A stretch of 64,000 nucleotides of DNA from Parachlamydiales bacterium. GTDB lineage: Bacteria > Chlamydiota > Chlamydiia > Chlamydiales > SM23-39. The DNA lies in contig JAIBBX010000002.1 of NCBI GenBank assembly GCA_019694475.1, forward strand, positions 248,001 through 312,000. The letters run 5' to 3'. This document shows positions 19,732 through 27,366 of the stretch, in pieces. Every line of letters begins with the position of its first letter. The stretch's first letter is position 1. The notes below the pieces were generated by a model. The model ran no database searches and was not told the origin of the DNA. It was given only the letters and a program-made list of their open reading frames with translations. Both the position numbers and the translations under genes were made by a program.

Positions 19732-20184
19732 ATGAAACAAAAAACCCTATCCGTTTCGGCGATCAAAGACGGAACGGTCATCGATCATATTTTGGCCGGT
19801 CAAGCGCTCAAAATCATGAATGTTTTAAAACTTTACGCAGAAAACAGACAAGTAACGATCGGGATCAATCTCAAAAGCGGAACAGGACTCAAAGATATCA
19901 TCAAAATCGAAAATGTCTTTTTGACTGAAACGCAAGCCGCTCAAATCGCTATTTTTTCTCCAAATGCTACTGTCAATGTGATCCAAAATTTCGAGGTGGC
20001 CAAAAAATTTAAAGTAAAAGTGCCGGAAAAGGTCGACTCCCTTCTCTCTTGCCCGAACACAAGGTGCATTGGGAATGCAGAGAAGATTGCCACGCTTTTC
20101 CTGGTAGAAGAAAATGATACGCAGGTTACGCTGCGGTGCAAATATTGCGAAAAACTATTCACCCGCGATCAAATGCATGATTGA
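19732..20184 (+). CDS. pyrI: Aspartate carbamoyltransferase regulatory subunit
   Basis: 150 aa; binds nucleotide effectors and joins PyrB trimers through a zinc domain. The allosteric domain is residues ~1-100 (TVIDHILAGQALKIMNVL, KDIIKIENVFL) and the zinc domain follows with four cysteines: CPNTRC (two Cys) and CKYC (two Cys). The presence of a regulatory chain implies feedback control by pyrimidine nucleotides. It starts the operon pyrI-pyrC-pyrD and overlaps pyrC by 8 bp. In enterobacteria pyrB and pyrI are adjacent; here they are separated. Confidence 0.96.
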   Translation: MKQKTLSVSAIKDGTVIDHILAGQALKIMNVLKLYAENRQVTIGINLKSGTGLKDIIKIENVFLTETQAAQIAIFSPNATVNVIQNFEVAKKFKVKVPEKVDSLLSCPNTRCIGNAEKIATLFLVEENDTQVTLRCKYCEKLFTRDQMHD

Positions 20185-21379
20185 AATCAAAAATGCTAAA
20201 ACCATTGATGGAAAACGGACTGATCGCAAAATTCCAAGCGATCAAACCAAAATCATCGATGCCAGCACCTTGACTTTGCTTCCCGCCCTCATTGATCCAC
20301 ATGTCCATTTCCGCGTTCCGGGCGCAGAGCATAAAGAAACCTGGGCCACCGCAACGGATGCTGCAGTTCACGGCGGCGTAACGACTGTTTTCGACATGCC
20401 CAACAACACCCCTTCCTGCATCACCTTAGAACGGTTGAAAGAGAAAAAAAAGATCATTGATGGCCAATTGAAGATCCCGATTCGTTATGGTTTATATTTG
20501 GGCGCAGACCAAAACCACCTCGAAGAAATTGCCCGCTGCAAAGATGAAATCGTCGGCGTGAAAATCTACATGGGATCCTCTACAGGCGATCTGCTTATGA
20601 AAGACCCTGCAGCTTTGGAAAAAGCTTTTCAAATTGCAGGTGAAAACGATGTGCTGGTGGCAGTCCATGCCGAAGACGAAGATTTAATCCAGGAAAGAAA
20701 ACGAAAACTTTCCCTCCATTCTCATGCATCGGATCATTCGATCATTCGGAATGCAGAAGTTGCAAAGAGGGCCGCAGCGTTGGCCATAGAGCTTGCGGCT
20801 AAATATGGAGTGCGCCTCTATATCGCCCACACCAGTACCAAAGAAGAATTGGATCTTGTCCGGCAAGCCAAACGGCAGAAGCTAAAGGTTTTTGCCGAAA
20901 CAACGCCGCACCACATGTTCTTAACCACCAAGTTGTATGAGAAGCTGGGAACGATGGCTCTCGTAAATCCTCCACTTAGAGATACGAATGAGCCTGTATG
21001 GGAGGCCATTCACGACGGGACTATCGATACCATCGGCACCGACCATGCACCTCACCTCTTAGAAGAAAAACGGCTGCCGTATGGCAAAGCCCCATCTGGG
21101 TTCCCATCGATCGAACTCTATTTGGCTCTGCTTCTCAATGCCCATGCTCATGGAAAAATCTCACTTGAGCAAATCGTCAGATTGACTCATACGCGCCCCC
21201 GGGAAATTTTCCGTATAAAAGAAAATGATGATGTCGTCCTTGTCGATTTAGAAAAAACAAAAACGGTTGAGGATGCTCATTTAAGAACAAAAGCAAAATG
21301 GTCTCCATATCACGGCATGACATTGAAAGGATGGCCGAAATTCACCATTTTGAAAGGAAGGGTGTATGAAATTACCTGA
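20177..21379 (+). CDS. pyrC: Dihydroorotase
   Basis: Cyclises carbamoyl-aspartate to dihydroorotate (step 3). 400 aa from the ATG at 20177; an upstream in-frame ATG at 20114 lies inside pyrI. Amidohydrolase fold with metal ligands seen in PHVHFR (His42, His44), the later IAHTS histidine and TDHAPH (Asp289). The motif set matches type I (AllB/PyrC-like) dihydroorotases. The metal-bridging lysine is probably in VGVKIYMGSSTG. It overlaps pyrI by 8 bp and pyrD by 14 bp, so the three are tightly coupled. Confidence 0.95.
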   Translation: MIEIKNAKTIDGKRTDRKIPSDQTKIIDASTLTLLPALIDPHVHFRVPGAEHKETWATATDAAVHGGVTTVFDMPNNTPSCITLERLKEKKKIIDGQLKIPIRYGLYLGADQNHLEEIARCKDEIVGVKIYMGSSTGDLLMKDPAALEKAFQIAGENDVLVAVHAEDEDLIQERKRKLSLHSHASDHSIIRNAEVAKRAAALAIELAAKYGVRLYIAHTSTKEELDLVRQAKRQKLKVFAETTPHHMFLTTKLYEKLGTMALVNPPLRDTNEPVWEAIHDGTIDTIGTDHAPHLLEEKRLPYGKAPSGFPSIELYLALLLNAHAHGKISLEQIVRLTHTRPREIFRIKENDDVVLVDLEKTKTVEDAHLRTKAKWSPYHGMTLKGWPKFTILKGRVYEIT

Positions 21380-22403
21380 ATGGTATCCAAATGAAGCTCC
21401 GATTTACGACATCTCCAAAACATACTCAGAAAATGCAGAATACGGTCCTTTTTTCGACGGCCCCATTTTCAAACGGGAAAACCCGAAGCAATTTTTCGAT
21501 TTTCTCGGATTTCCCGTCCGATCGAAAATCGGAGTGCCCGCAGGACCTCTGCTCACCTCAAAATGGGTTGCTTTAGCGGCAAGGCTCGGGTTTGATATTC
21601 CGACCTACAAAACCATCCGAAGCGAAGCGCATCCGAGTCATCGCCTGCCGAACGTCACCTTTGTCAATGCGGAGGGGCGCCAAATAAAAGATCCGGGACC
21701 TTTATCGGAGCTGACCATCACCAATTCCTTTGGAATGCCCTCCAAATCGCCCGAATTCCTTTTAGAAGATATTGCCAAAGCAAACCGCTCCTTATCGGAA
21801 GGGCAAGTGATGATCGTATCGGTCGTTGGGACGCCAAATCGAGGAGTCAGTTTTGTGCAGGATTTTGTCCGCGCAGCTGTTTTAGCCAAAGAGGGCGGCG
21901 CCAAAATCATCGAAGTGAATTTCTCTTGCCCGAATGTCGAAAAAGCAGAAGGCATTTTGTACCAAAACCCAGAAACCGTCCATGAGTATACCCGCATCAT
22001 CGCCAAAGCGATCCACCCGACTCCTTTGATTTTGAAAGTGGGCGTTTTTGAAAACGACCATCAAATGAAAAGCGTCCTGCTCTCAGCCGCAAGAGGCGGG
22101 GCAAGGGCCATTTGCGGAATCAATTCAGTGAGCATGGCTGTCCATCCTCCGCTAGACGAAGGAAGAAAAACGAGCGGAGTATGCGGTGGGGCGATCCGCG
22201 AAAAAGCAATCCAATTCATTCGGGATGCATCCAAAATAAATCGGGATAACCGCCTAGGATTGACTCTCATCGGATGCGGAGGAATTATGGCCCCGGACCA
22301 TTTTGACCTGTTCTTTGAAGCAGGGGCGGATGTCGGTATGTCTGCAACCGGCATGATGTGGGACCCATACTTAGCCTTGAGATATCATGCATCTATAAAG
22401 TAA
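21366..22403 (+). CDS. pyrD: Dihydroorotate dehydrogenase
   Basis: Oxidises dihydroorotate to orotate with FMN (step 4). 345 aa, TIM barrel. FMN/substrate blocks are visible: KIGVPAGPLLTSKWV, TITNSFGMPS, VNFSCPNVEKAEG, PLILKVGVFE, and the FMN phosphate site LIGCGGIMAPDHFDLFFEAGA. It has no N-terminal membrane helix, so it is a soluble enzyme, not the usual quinone-linked class 2 form; the exact class is unclear because the active-site loop is divergent. A GGAAGGG ribosome-binding site precedes the ATG. A 40-bp piece of this gene recurs upstream of pyrE. Confidence 0.88.
   Translation: MKLPEWYPNEAPIYDISKTYSENAEYGPFFDGPIFKRENPKQFFDFLGFPVRSKIGVPAGPLLTSKWVALAARLGFDIPTYKTIRSEAHPSHRLPNVTFVNAEGRQIKDPGPLSELTITNSFGMPSKSPEFLLEDIAKANRSLSEGQVMIVSVVGTPNRGVSFVQDFVRAAVLAKEGGAKIIEVNFSCPNVEKAEGILYQNPETVHEYTRIIAKAIHPTPLILKVGVFENDHQMKSVLLSAARGGARAICGINSVSMAVHPPLDEGRKTSGVCGGAIREKAIQFIRDASKINRDNRLGLTLIGCGGIMAPDHFDLFFEAGADVGMSATGMMWDPYLALRYHASIK
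22200..22239 (+). repeat. pyrD segment repeated upstream of pyrE (parent copy)
   Basis: Bases 22200-22239 inside pyrD match 23823-23862 at 36 of 40 positions. The encoded stretch QFIRDAS is the same in both places. Confidence 0.8.
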
Positions 22404-22421
22404 TTTTTTTATTTAATTGGG

Positions 22422-22450
22422 TTTACTTTTACAATCTAATTTATTATAAT
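22422..22450 (+). promoter_or_regulatory. Strong candidate promoter of the F-box-like gene
   Basis: TTTACT at 22422-22427 and a perfect TATAAT at 22445-22450 are separated by 17 bp in a very AT-rich gap after pyrD. This would let the inserted gene be transcribed on its own, and could also supply pyrE-pyrF downstream. Confidence 0.6.
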
Positions 22451-22475
22451 TATTACTTTGATTGAATGGTTAATT

Positions 22476-23816
22476 ATGTCTATTTCCGCAGCCTCATCTA
22501 TACCCGCTTTATCCCAAAAATCGAAGGCCGAGAAGTTTGATGAAAGGATGAGTCAATTTCCCGATTCCATTCAATTCAGGATCCTTTCATTTCTCCCTCC
22601 TGCGGTAACCAAAAATCACACACATCTTAAACACGGGGTATGGACAATTTTGCATGAAGATTTGTGCTCTAAAGATACCGTTTACCATACTGTCCTGCGC
22701 GCAATCGAAACAGAGTCGCCTCTAACCGTCGATCTGAATCAGGATCTAGTAGGAAATCCAGCCTGGCATGCGTCATCTAAGGCATTCGCTGCAGATCGTT
22801 ACATCAATCGTCTAATCCAAGATGGGCGCTTCTGTTTGACGGCTGCAGATTGGACGGATATGAATATTTCCAAAAAAATAACGAAACTCCTCACTTTGCA
22901 AGAAAAAGCAAAGGTCGTTGAAAAGATCAAGGAAAGGAACGATAAAATATTGATTTCATTTTTTCGTTCCTTATCTCCCTATATTCCTGAAATAGAAGAA
23001 TTTTTAACACAGCTCGATTCTGAAAACCTGGAAGACGCGAAAAAGGCTGAGCAGATCCGAAATTGGATGCAAATAAATCAGGAGCTGCTCAAGACGGGAG
23101 ATCCGATTATTTACGAGACATCGCAAAACGTTTTTATTCCACCAGAAATCACTTATATTTTCCCCAGACTAGAGCAAAAAGCGCAGTTGAAAGCGATCCA
23201 GCACATCTTATCACAGAACAACACCCATGCATATCGGGCGATTGTAGCAACTTACAAAAGCGATCCTGTTCTTGGGACAAAAGTTCTCTCCGCATTCGTC
23301 AAAGCATGCGCCGACTCCGATCATTGTTGGATAGAAGAGCTAAGCCAACTCCCGGAAGTTTTAGCCTTGCCGCCTTTTGTGATAACTTATGATATAGAGG
23401 TGCCGATCAATTGGTTTTGGGGAGCCCTTTTCCTAGCTTGTAGAAACGAGAATGCAGAAAGCGTTCGGATTTTGGGTCGAATGGTCAACGCGGAATCTAT
23501 AAATAAAGATGAATTCAATCAGTTTTTTGGGAGAGCCGTTAACTTTGGAATGGAAGAAGTGCTGTATGCGCTTGGGGAATGGCCTCAAGCAGAGTTTGTG
23601 AATCTAGACTATGTTAACCATCCATCGACAGAAAAACTAGAAGTTCTATTGGAATGGGCGATCGTTCATCGCAATATCAATCTAATCAACGGCCTAAAAG
23701 ATTATCCAGGAAGCAATCAGATCACTAAGAAAAGTTTCGAAGAGTTTCTCGCTATCGCTGAAGATTTCGGTGAGCCGATAATCGAGGCGTTAAAACAGTG
23801 GCCTCAAGCCAATTGA
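22476..23816 (+). CDS. F-box-like protein, candidate eukaryote-type effector
   Basis: 446 aa, no enzymatic domain recognised. Residues ~28-50 read QFPDSIQFRILSFLPP, very close to the F-box core (LPDEI-x3-ILSYLPP). The rest is helical and ends in loosely repeated units (residues ~310-446) that include GEWPQAEF and KQWPQAN, reminiscent of degenerate ankyrin-type or helical-pair repeats. F-box proteins recruit substrates to host SCF ubiquitin ligases; a secreted chlamydial F-box protein would act in the host. A TTG frame begins at 22458, but the ATG at 22476 is the better start. It sits between pyrD and pyrE with its own promoter and looks inserted into the operon. Confidence 0.55.
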   Translation: MSISAASSIPALSQKSKAEKFDERMSQFPDSIQFRILSFLPPAVTKNHTHLKHGVWTILHEDLCSKDTVYHTVLRAIETESPLTVDLNQDLVGNPAWHASSKAFAADRYINRLIQDGRFCLTAADWTDMNISKKITKLLTLQEKAKVVEKIKERNDKILISFFRSLSPYIPEIEEFLTQLDSENLEDAKKAEQIRNWMQINQELLKTGDPIIYETSQNVFIPPEITYIFPRLEQKAQLKAIQHILSQNNTHAYRAIVATYKSDPVLGTKVLSAFVKACADSDHCWIEELSQLPEVLALPPFVITYDIEVPINWFWGALFLACRNENAESVRILGRMVNAESINKDEFNQFFGRAVNFGMEEVLYALGEWPQAEFVNLDYVNHPSTEKLEVLLEWAIVHRNINLINGLKDYPGSNQITKKSFEEFLAIAEDFGEPIIEALKQWPQAN

Positions 23817-23822
23817 TCTTGT

Positions 23823-23862
23823 GAAAAAGCATTGCAATTCATTCGAGATGCATCCACAATAA
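23823..23862 (+). repeat. Remnant copy of a pyrD segment upstream of pyrE
   Basis: A 40-bp stretch matching pyrD 22200-22239 at 36 of 40 positions lies between the F-box-like gene and pyrE. Its reading frame (QFIRDAS) is open into pyrE and in phase with it. It is best read as the scar of a duplication of the pyrD 3' region at the junction with pyrE. Confidence 0.75.
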
Positions 23863-23870
23863 GAGTGTGT

Positions 23871-24476
23871 ATGCATATTCAAGCGCTCATCCATAAACTG
23901 TTTGAACTTGGCGCAGTGAAATTCGGCCAGTTCACTCTAAAAAGCGGAATCATCTCTCCGATTTATATCGATTTGCGACTCACTGTTTCCAATCCGAAAC
24001 TACTTGTCATGATCGCTGAAGCGATGCATGAAAAAGTGCGCGGGTCGAAATTCGATCTGGTCTGCGGCGTTCCATATACTGCCCTGCCCTTTGCCACAGC
24101 GATGTCGATCCAGCACACCGTGCCGATGATCATGCGCCGCAAAGAAAAAAAGGAATATGGAACGGGCCGGCTGATTGAAGGAATTTTTGAAAAGAATCAA
24201 AAATGCCTCATTGTCGAAGACGTGATCACTTCGGGGGCCAGCATTTTAGAAACGATCGCACCTCTTGCAGAAGAGGGGCTAATCGTGGAAGATGCCGTTG
24301 TGCTGGTCGACCGCGAACAGGGAGGAAAAAAATTCCTCGAGAGCAAGGGGCTTAAAGTCCATGCGGTCTGCAACATCAGCTCGATTGTTGCCGAACTCGT
24401 CAAAGAGAAAAAAATCACTCCTGCAGTAGCTGATGATGTGAAAGAATTCATAAAAAGCCATCAAACCTATGCCTAA
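23871..24476 (+). CDS. pyrE: Orotate phosphoribosyltransferase, eukaryotic UMP-synthase type
   Basis: Transfers ribose-5-phosphate from PRPP to orotate (step 5). 201 aa from the ATG at 23871; an in-frame extension to 23832 only covers the pyrD remnant. The substrate blocks KFGQFTLKSGIISPIYIDLR, then VCGVPYTALPFAT, RRKEKKEYGTGRLIEG and the PRPP motif CLIVEDVITSGASILET are all present. They resemble the N-terminal half of animal UMP synthase more than typical bacterial PyrE, as do DREQGGKK and the C-terminal helix. It overlaps pyrF by 8 bp in another frame. Confidence 0.94.
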   Translation: MHIQALIHKLFELGAVKFGQFTLKSGIISPIYIDLRLTVSNPKLLVMIAEAMHEKVRGSKFDLVCGVPYTALPFATAMSIQHTVPMIMRRKEKKEYGTGRLIEGIFEKNQKCLIVEDVITSGASILETIAPLAEEGLIVEDAVVLVDREQGGKKFLESKGLKVHAVCNISSIVAELVKEKKITPAVADDVKEFIKSHQTYA

Positions 24477-25227
24477 ACGAATCTCTTTTCTAAAAAGAGC
24501 AAGCCTTACCCGTCACCAAATGTCTCAGAAATTGTTCAAAATCATGGAAGACAAAAAGAGCAATCTCTGTTTGGCTGCCGATGTCACCTCTCAAGCAAAA
24601 TTGCTCGAAATGGCAGATACAATCGGTCCTGATCTATGCATTTTGAAAACCCACGTTGACATTCTTGAAGATTACACGCCCGATTTTGGATCGAAGCTTC
24701 GATTATTGGCGGACAAGCACAATTTCCTCATTTTCGAAGACCGCAAATTTGCAGATATCGGACAAACAGTCTGGTATCAATTCACAAAGGGGATCTATCA
24801 CATTGCCGAATGGGCCCACATCATCAATGCCCACATTGTTCCCGGGCCTGGAATCATTGAAGGTCTCAAAGGATCGAGCCTTCTCCTCCTTGCCGAGATG
24901 AGTTCCCATGAAACAGTTGCCAAAGGCGCCTACACCAAAAAAGCGGTCGCCATGGCAGAAAAATATCCCGAAACCGTGATGGGATTTATCTGCCTGCACT
25001 CTTTGACCAAGGACCCTGGCATGCTCCATCTGACGCCCGGCGTCAAATTGGAACCGGGCAAAGACGCGCTTGGCCAGCGCTACAGAACTGTCGATGAAAT
25101 CCTCATTAAAAATAAAAGCGACATCATCATCGTAGGAAGAGATATCACTCACGCCAAAAATCCTATTGAGGCTGCAGCCATTTATCGAAAGAGGGGTTGG
25201 GAGTGCTATGTCCAAACGCTTGCCTAA
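24469..25227 (+). CDS. pyrF: Orotidine-5'-phosphate decarboxylase, eukaryotic UMP-synthase type
   Basis: Decarboxylates OMP to UMP (step 6). 252 aa TIM barrel. The catalytic Asp-Lys-Asp set is in FEDRKFADIGQT (Asp91, Lys93, Asp96); AEMSSHE, LTPGVKLEPGKDALGQRYR and SDIIIVGRDI follow. These match animal UMP-synthase blocks closely. Residues 1-27 before the barrel also resemble the linker between the two halves of eukaryotic UMP synthase. The start overlaps pyrE by 8 bp; the GT2 gene start overlaps its 3' end by 20 bp. Confidence 0.95.
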   Translation: MPKRISFLKRASLTRHQMSQKLFKIMEDKKSNLCLAADVTSQAKLLEMADTIGPDLCILKTHVDILEDYTPDFGSKLRLLADKHNFLIFEDRKFADIGQTVWYQFTKGIYHIAEWAHIINAHIVPGPGIIEGLKGSSLLLLAEMSSHETVAKGAYTKKAVAMAEKYPETVMGFICLHSLTKDPGMLHLTPGVKLEPGKDALGQRYRTVDEILIKNKSDIIIVGRDITHAKNPIEAAAIYRKRGWECYVQTLA

Positions 25228-26170
25228 AATCTCCATCATTCTCCTCAACTGGAACGGCAAAAAAGATACGCTGGAATGCCTTGCGTCGCTTAAAAAAGTA
25301 ACCTATCCGAATTTTCAAACCATTGTTGTCGACAATGGGTCGAAAGACGACTCGGTTGCCGCTTTACGCAAGGCCTATCCAGAAATGCCAATCATCGAAA
25401 CGGGCGCGAATTTGGGTTTTGCCGGCGGCAACAATGAGGGGATTCAGTGGGTCCTTAGACACCATGCAGAATGGATCCTTCTGCTCAATAACGATACTGT
25501 AGTCGCCCCCGATTTTCTCGATGCATTCATGCAGGCTGCAAAGGAAAAGCCGCAAGCAAAAATTTTAGGGGCCAAAATCCTCCGCTATGACAAGCCTGAA
25601 ATCATCGACCATTTAGGCGGGTTTTGGTGTCCGGAACTCGGAGAATTTTGTTCTCCCGATGCCGGGCAGCCAGACCATCCGTATTTCCAAATGCGCGAAG
25701 CCGATTATGTTTGCGGAGCCGCTCTTTTTATGCACCGATCGGTTCCCGAAACAATTGGCCTCCTCGAGCCTAACTTTTTCCTTTTTTGGGAAGAGTCGGA
25801 CTTTTGCTACAGAGCTAAAAAAGCAGGGCTTCAAGTATGGACGGCGCCGGAGGCCAAAGTGTATCACAAAGTTTCCTCCTCATTCACCGGCGGCAAGCCG
25901 CACATGCACTATTTTTGGTGGCGCAGCCGGCTTTTATGGATCGAACGGAACTGTTCGCCGGAAGAAAAAAAAGCGCTTTTCCGAAAAATAATCATTCCGG
26001 AACTGATGAAATTAACTCGGCACTATCTCATCAAATCATTTTTGAATTTCTTTTCTCCAAACCCAAAACGGAAAGAGCAAGCGCGCAGACTGAAAGCGGG
26101 TTGCGCAGGAGTCCTTGATTTTTACCGAGGCAAGTTTGGCAACTGCCCTGCATGGGTCACCAAAGTATAA
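25208..26170 (+). CDS. Glycosyltransferase family 2 (rhamnosyltransferase-like)
   Basis: 320 aa GT-A fold enzyme, cytosolic or membrane-associated. It begins PKISIILLNWNGKKDTLECL, with the donor motif LLLNNDTVVAPDFLDAF (D-x-D-like) and the C-terminal FFLFWEESDFCYRAKKAGL typical of the rhamnosyltransferase/WbbL-like branch. The preferred start is the ATG at 25208, with GGGAG just upstream, overlapping pyrF by 20 bp. The dTDP-rhamnose genes at 53.5-55.9 kb could supply a donor, but the link is only inferred. Confidence 0.82.
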   Translation: MSKRLPKISIILLNWNGKKDTLECLASLKKVTYPNFQTIVVDNGSKDDSVAALRKAYPEMPIIETGANLGFAGGNNEGIQWVLRHHAEWILLLNNDTVVAPDFLDAFMQAAKEKPQAKILGAKILRYDKPEIIDHLGGFWCPELGEFCSPDAGQPDHPYFQMREADYVCGAALFMHRSVPETIGLLEPNFFLFWEESDFCYRAKKAGLQVWTAPEAKVYHKVSSSFTGGKPHMHYFWWRSRLLWIERNCSPEEKKALFRKIIIPELMKLTRHYLIKSFLNFFSPNPKRKEQARRLKAGCAGVLDFYRGKFGNCPAWVTKV

Positions 26171-26178
26171 AACCAATA

Positions 26179-26389
26179 TGTGTTTTTTCATCAGCGCAGA
26201 GTGAAGCAGAGAAACGCAGAGTACGCAGAGAAAAAAGAAAAGGATTAAATTTTATCTGCGGCCTCCAATTTCTCTCTCCACCTCCGGGCAAGGCCCCGCT
26301 TTTGCGCTTTTTAGCGCTATTTATTCTTCTGCGTTCTCAGCGCCTCTGCCACCCGCGTCCCGCGGGCTCAGCGCTGATGAAAAAACACA
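26179..26389. mobile_element. MITE-like element with 19-bp perfect terminal inverted repeats
   Basis: A 211-bp non-coding unit bounded by TGTGTTTTTTCATCAGCGC (26179-26197) and its exact complement (26371-26389). Next to the ends, arrays of GCAGAG / CTCTGC units (for example GCAGAGTACGCAGAG and its partner near 26331-26350) give a further imperfect inverted repeat. No transposase is encoded. It fills most of the 329-bp gap between the GT2 gene and the T3SS operon. Such palindromic GCAGAG-rich elements are widespread non-autonomous repeats in other bacteria. Confidence 0.7.
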
Positions 26390-26449
26390 CCAGCCTTCAT
26401 AAATATTGCGAAGGCGAACTTTTAGATACGCACCTCTCATTAAAACAAG

Positions 26450-26479
26450 TTGAAATTGCAATTCCCTTCGGTGTATAAC
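26450..26479 (+). promoter_or_regulatory. Candidate promoter of the sctJ-sctT operon
   Basis: TTGAAA at 26450-26455 and TATAAC at 26474-26479, 18 bp apart, lie between the MITE-like element and the sctJ ATG at 26500. Confidence 0.5.
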
Positions 26480-26499
26480 TATCTTAGGGTGCCAAAACT

Positions 26500-27366
26500 A
26501 TGAAAAAGTCCATATTTGCTTTATTCTTCGTTCTATTTCTTGCCTCTTGCACAAGCGATCAATCGATCGTAAACAACATCGATGAAAGAGATGCGAACGA
26601 AATCGTCGTCTTCTTAGCTTCAAAAGGAATCGCAGCGATGAAAATTGAAGCTCCCCCCTCTGGAGCAGGCGCTGCCGCAGCAACGATGATGTTCAATATC
26701 TCCGTCTCTTCTGATCAGTCAACGCAAGCGATGGCTCTCTTAAATCGTTACGGACTACCCCGAAGACAAGGTACCAATCTTTTAACTCTATTTGCCGGCG
26801 GAGGACTTGTTTCCTCGGACCGCGAAGAGACGATCCGCTATCAAGCAGGTTTGGCTGAAGAGCTGAGCAACACCATTCGAAAAATGGACGGCGTGCTCGA
26901 TGCCAACGTACAAATTTCATTCCCGCCCGCAGAGACGACTCCGACTCCAGGCGCAACCCCTCCAAAAATCACCGCGGCTGTCTATGTGAAACACCAAGGC
27001 ATCATGGAAGATCCGAACAGCCACATGGAAGTGAAGATCAAAAGACTCATGGCCGGCAGCGTCAATGGGCTCAGTTTTGAAGACGTATCAGTCATCTCCG
27101 ACAGAGCTAGGATCGCCGATATCACCCTCCAGCCAGACGGCGAAATGATCGGCTCCAAAATGATGGGGCAAACTTACGCTCAAATTTGGGGCATGGTGCT
27201 GAGCAAAGGCTCTCTCATGCGTTTCCGCGTTGTTTTCTTTTTGATGATTTTCGTGATCCTGATTCTTGCGGCAGCAGTGGGCTGGCTCCTTTACAAATTC
27301 TATCCGCTCATGCGCAAAAAAGAGGAATTGATTCCGCCTACAGAAATACCGCCACCAGGACAGTAG
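26500..27366 (+). CDS. sctJ: Type III secretion inner-membrane ring lipoprotein SctJ (CdsJ)
   Basis: 288 aa. Signal peptide with lipobox (FLASC, Cys17) anchors the lipid; the first ring-building domain (NEIVVFLASKGIAAMKIE) and the second (LAEELSNTIRKMDGVLDANVQISFP) follow, with a C-terminal transmembrane helix at residues ~245-267. It forms the periplasmic inner-membrane ring of the injectisome. First gene of the run sctJ, CT560-like, sctL, sctR, sctS, sctT, the same order as in Chlamydia trachomatis CT559-CT564. Confidence 0.95.
   Translation: MKKSIFALFFVLFLASCTSDQSIVNNIDERDANEIVVFLASKGIAAMKIEAPPSGAGAAAATMMFNISVSSDQSTQAMALLNRYGLPRRQGTNLLTLFAGGGLVSSDREETIRYQAGLAEELSNTIRKMDGVLDANVQISFPPAETTPTPGATPPKITAAVYVKHQGIMEDPNSHMEVKIKRLMAGSVNGLSFEDVSVISDRARIADITLQPDGEMIGSKMMGQTYAQIWGMVLSKGSLMRFRVVFFLMIFVILILAAAVGWLLYKFYPLMRKKEELIPPTEIPPPGQ

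Noticed and set aside
19632..19781. Longer start for the GNAT gene overlapping pyrI
   Set aside because: It would cover the pyrI promoter and start region; the ATG at 19631 has a ribosome-binding site and begins the conserved protein.
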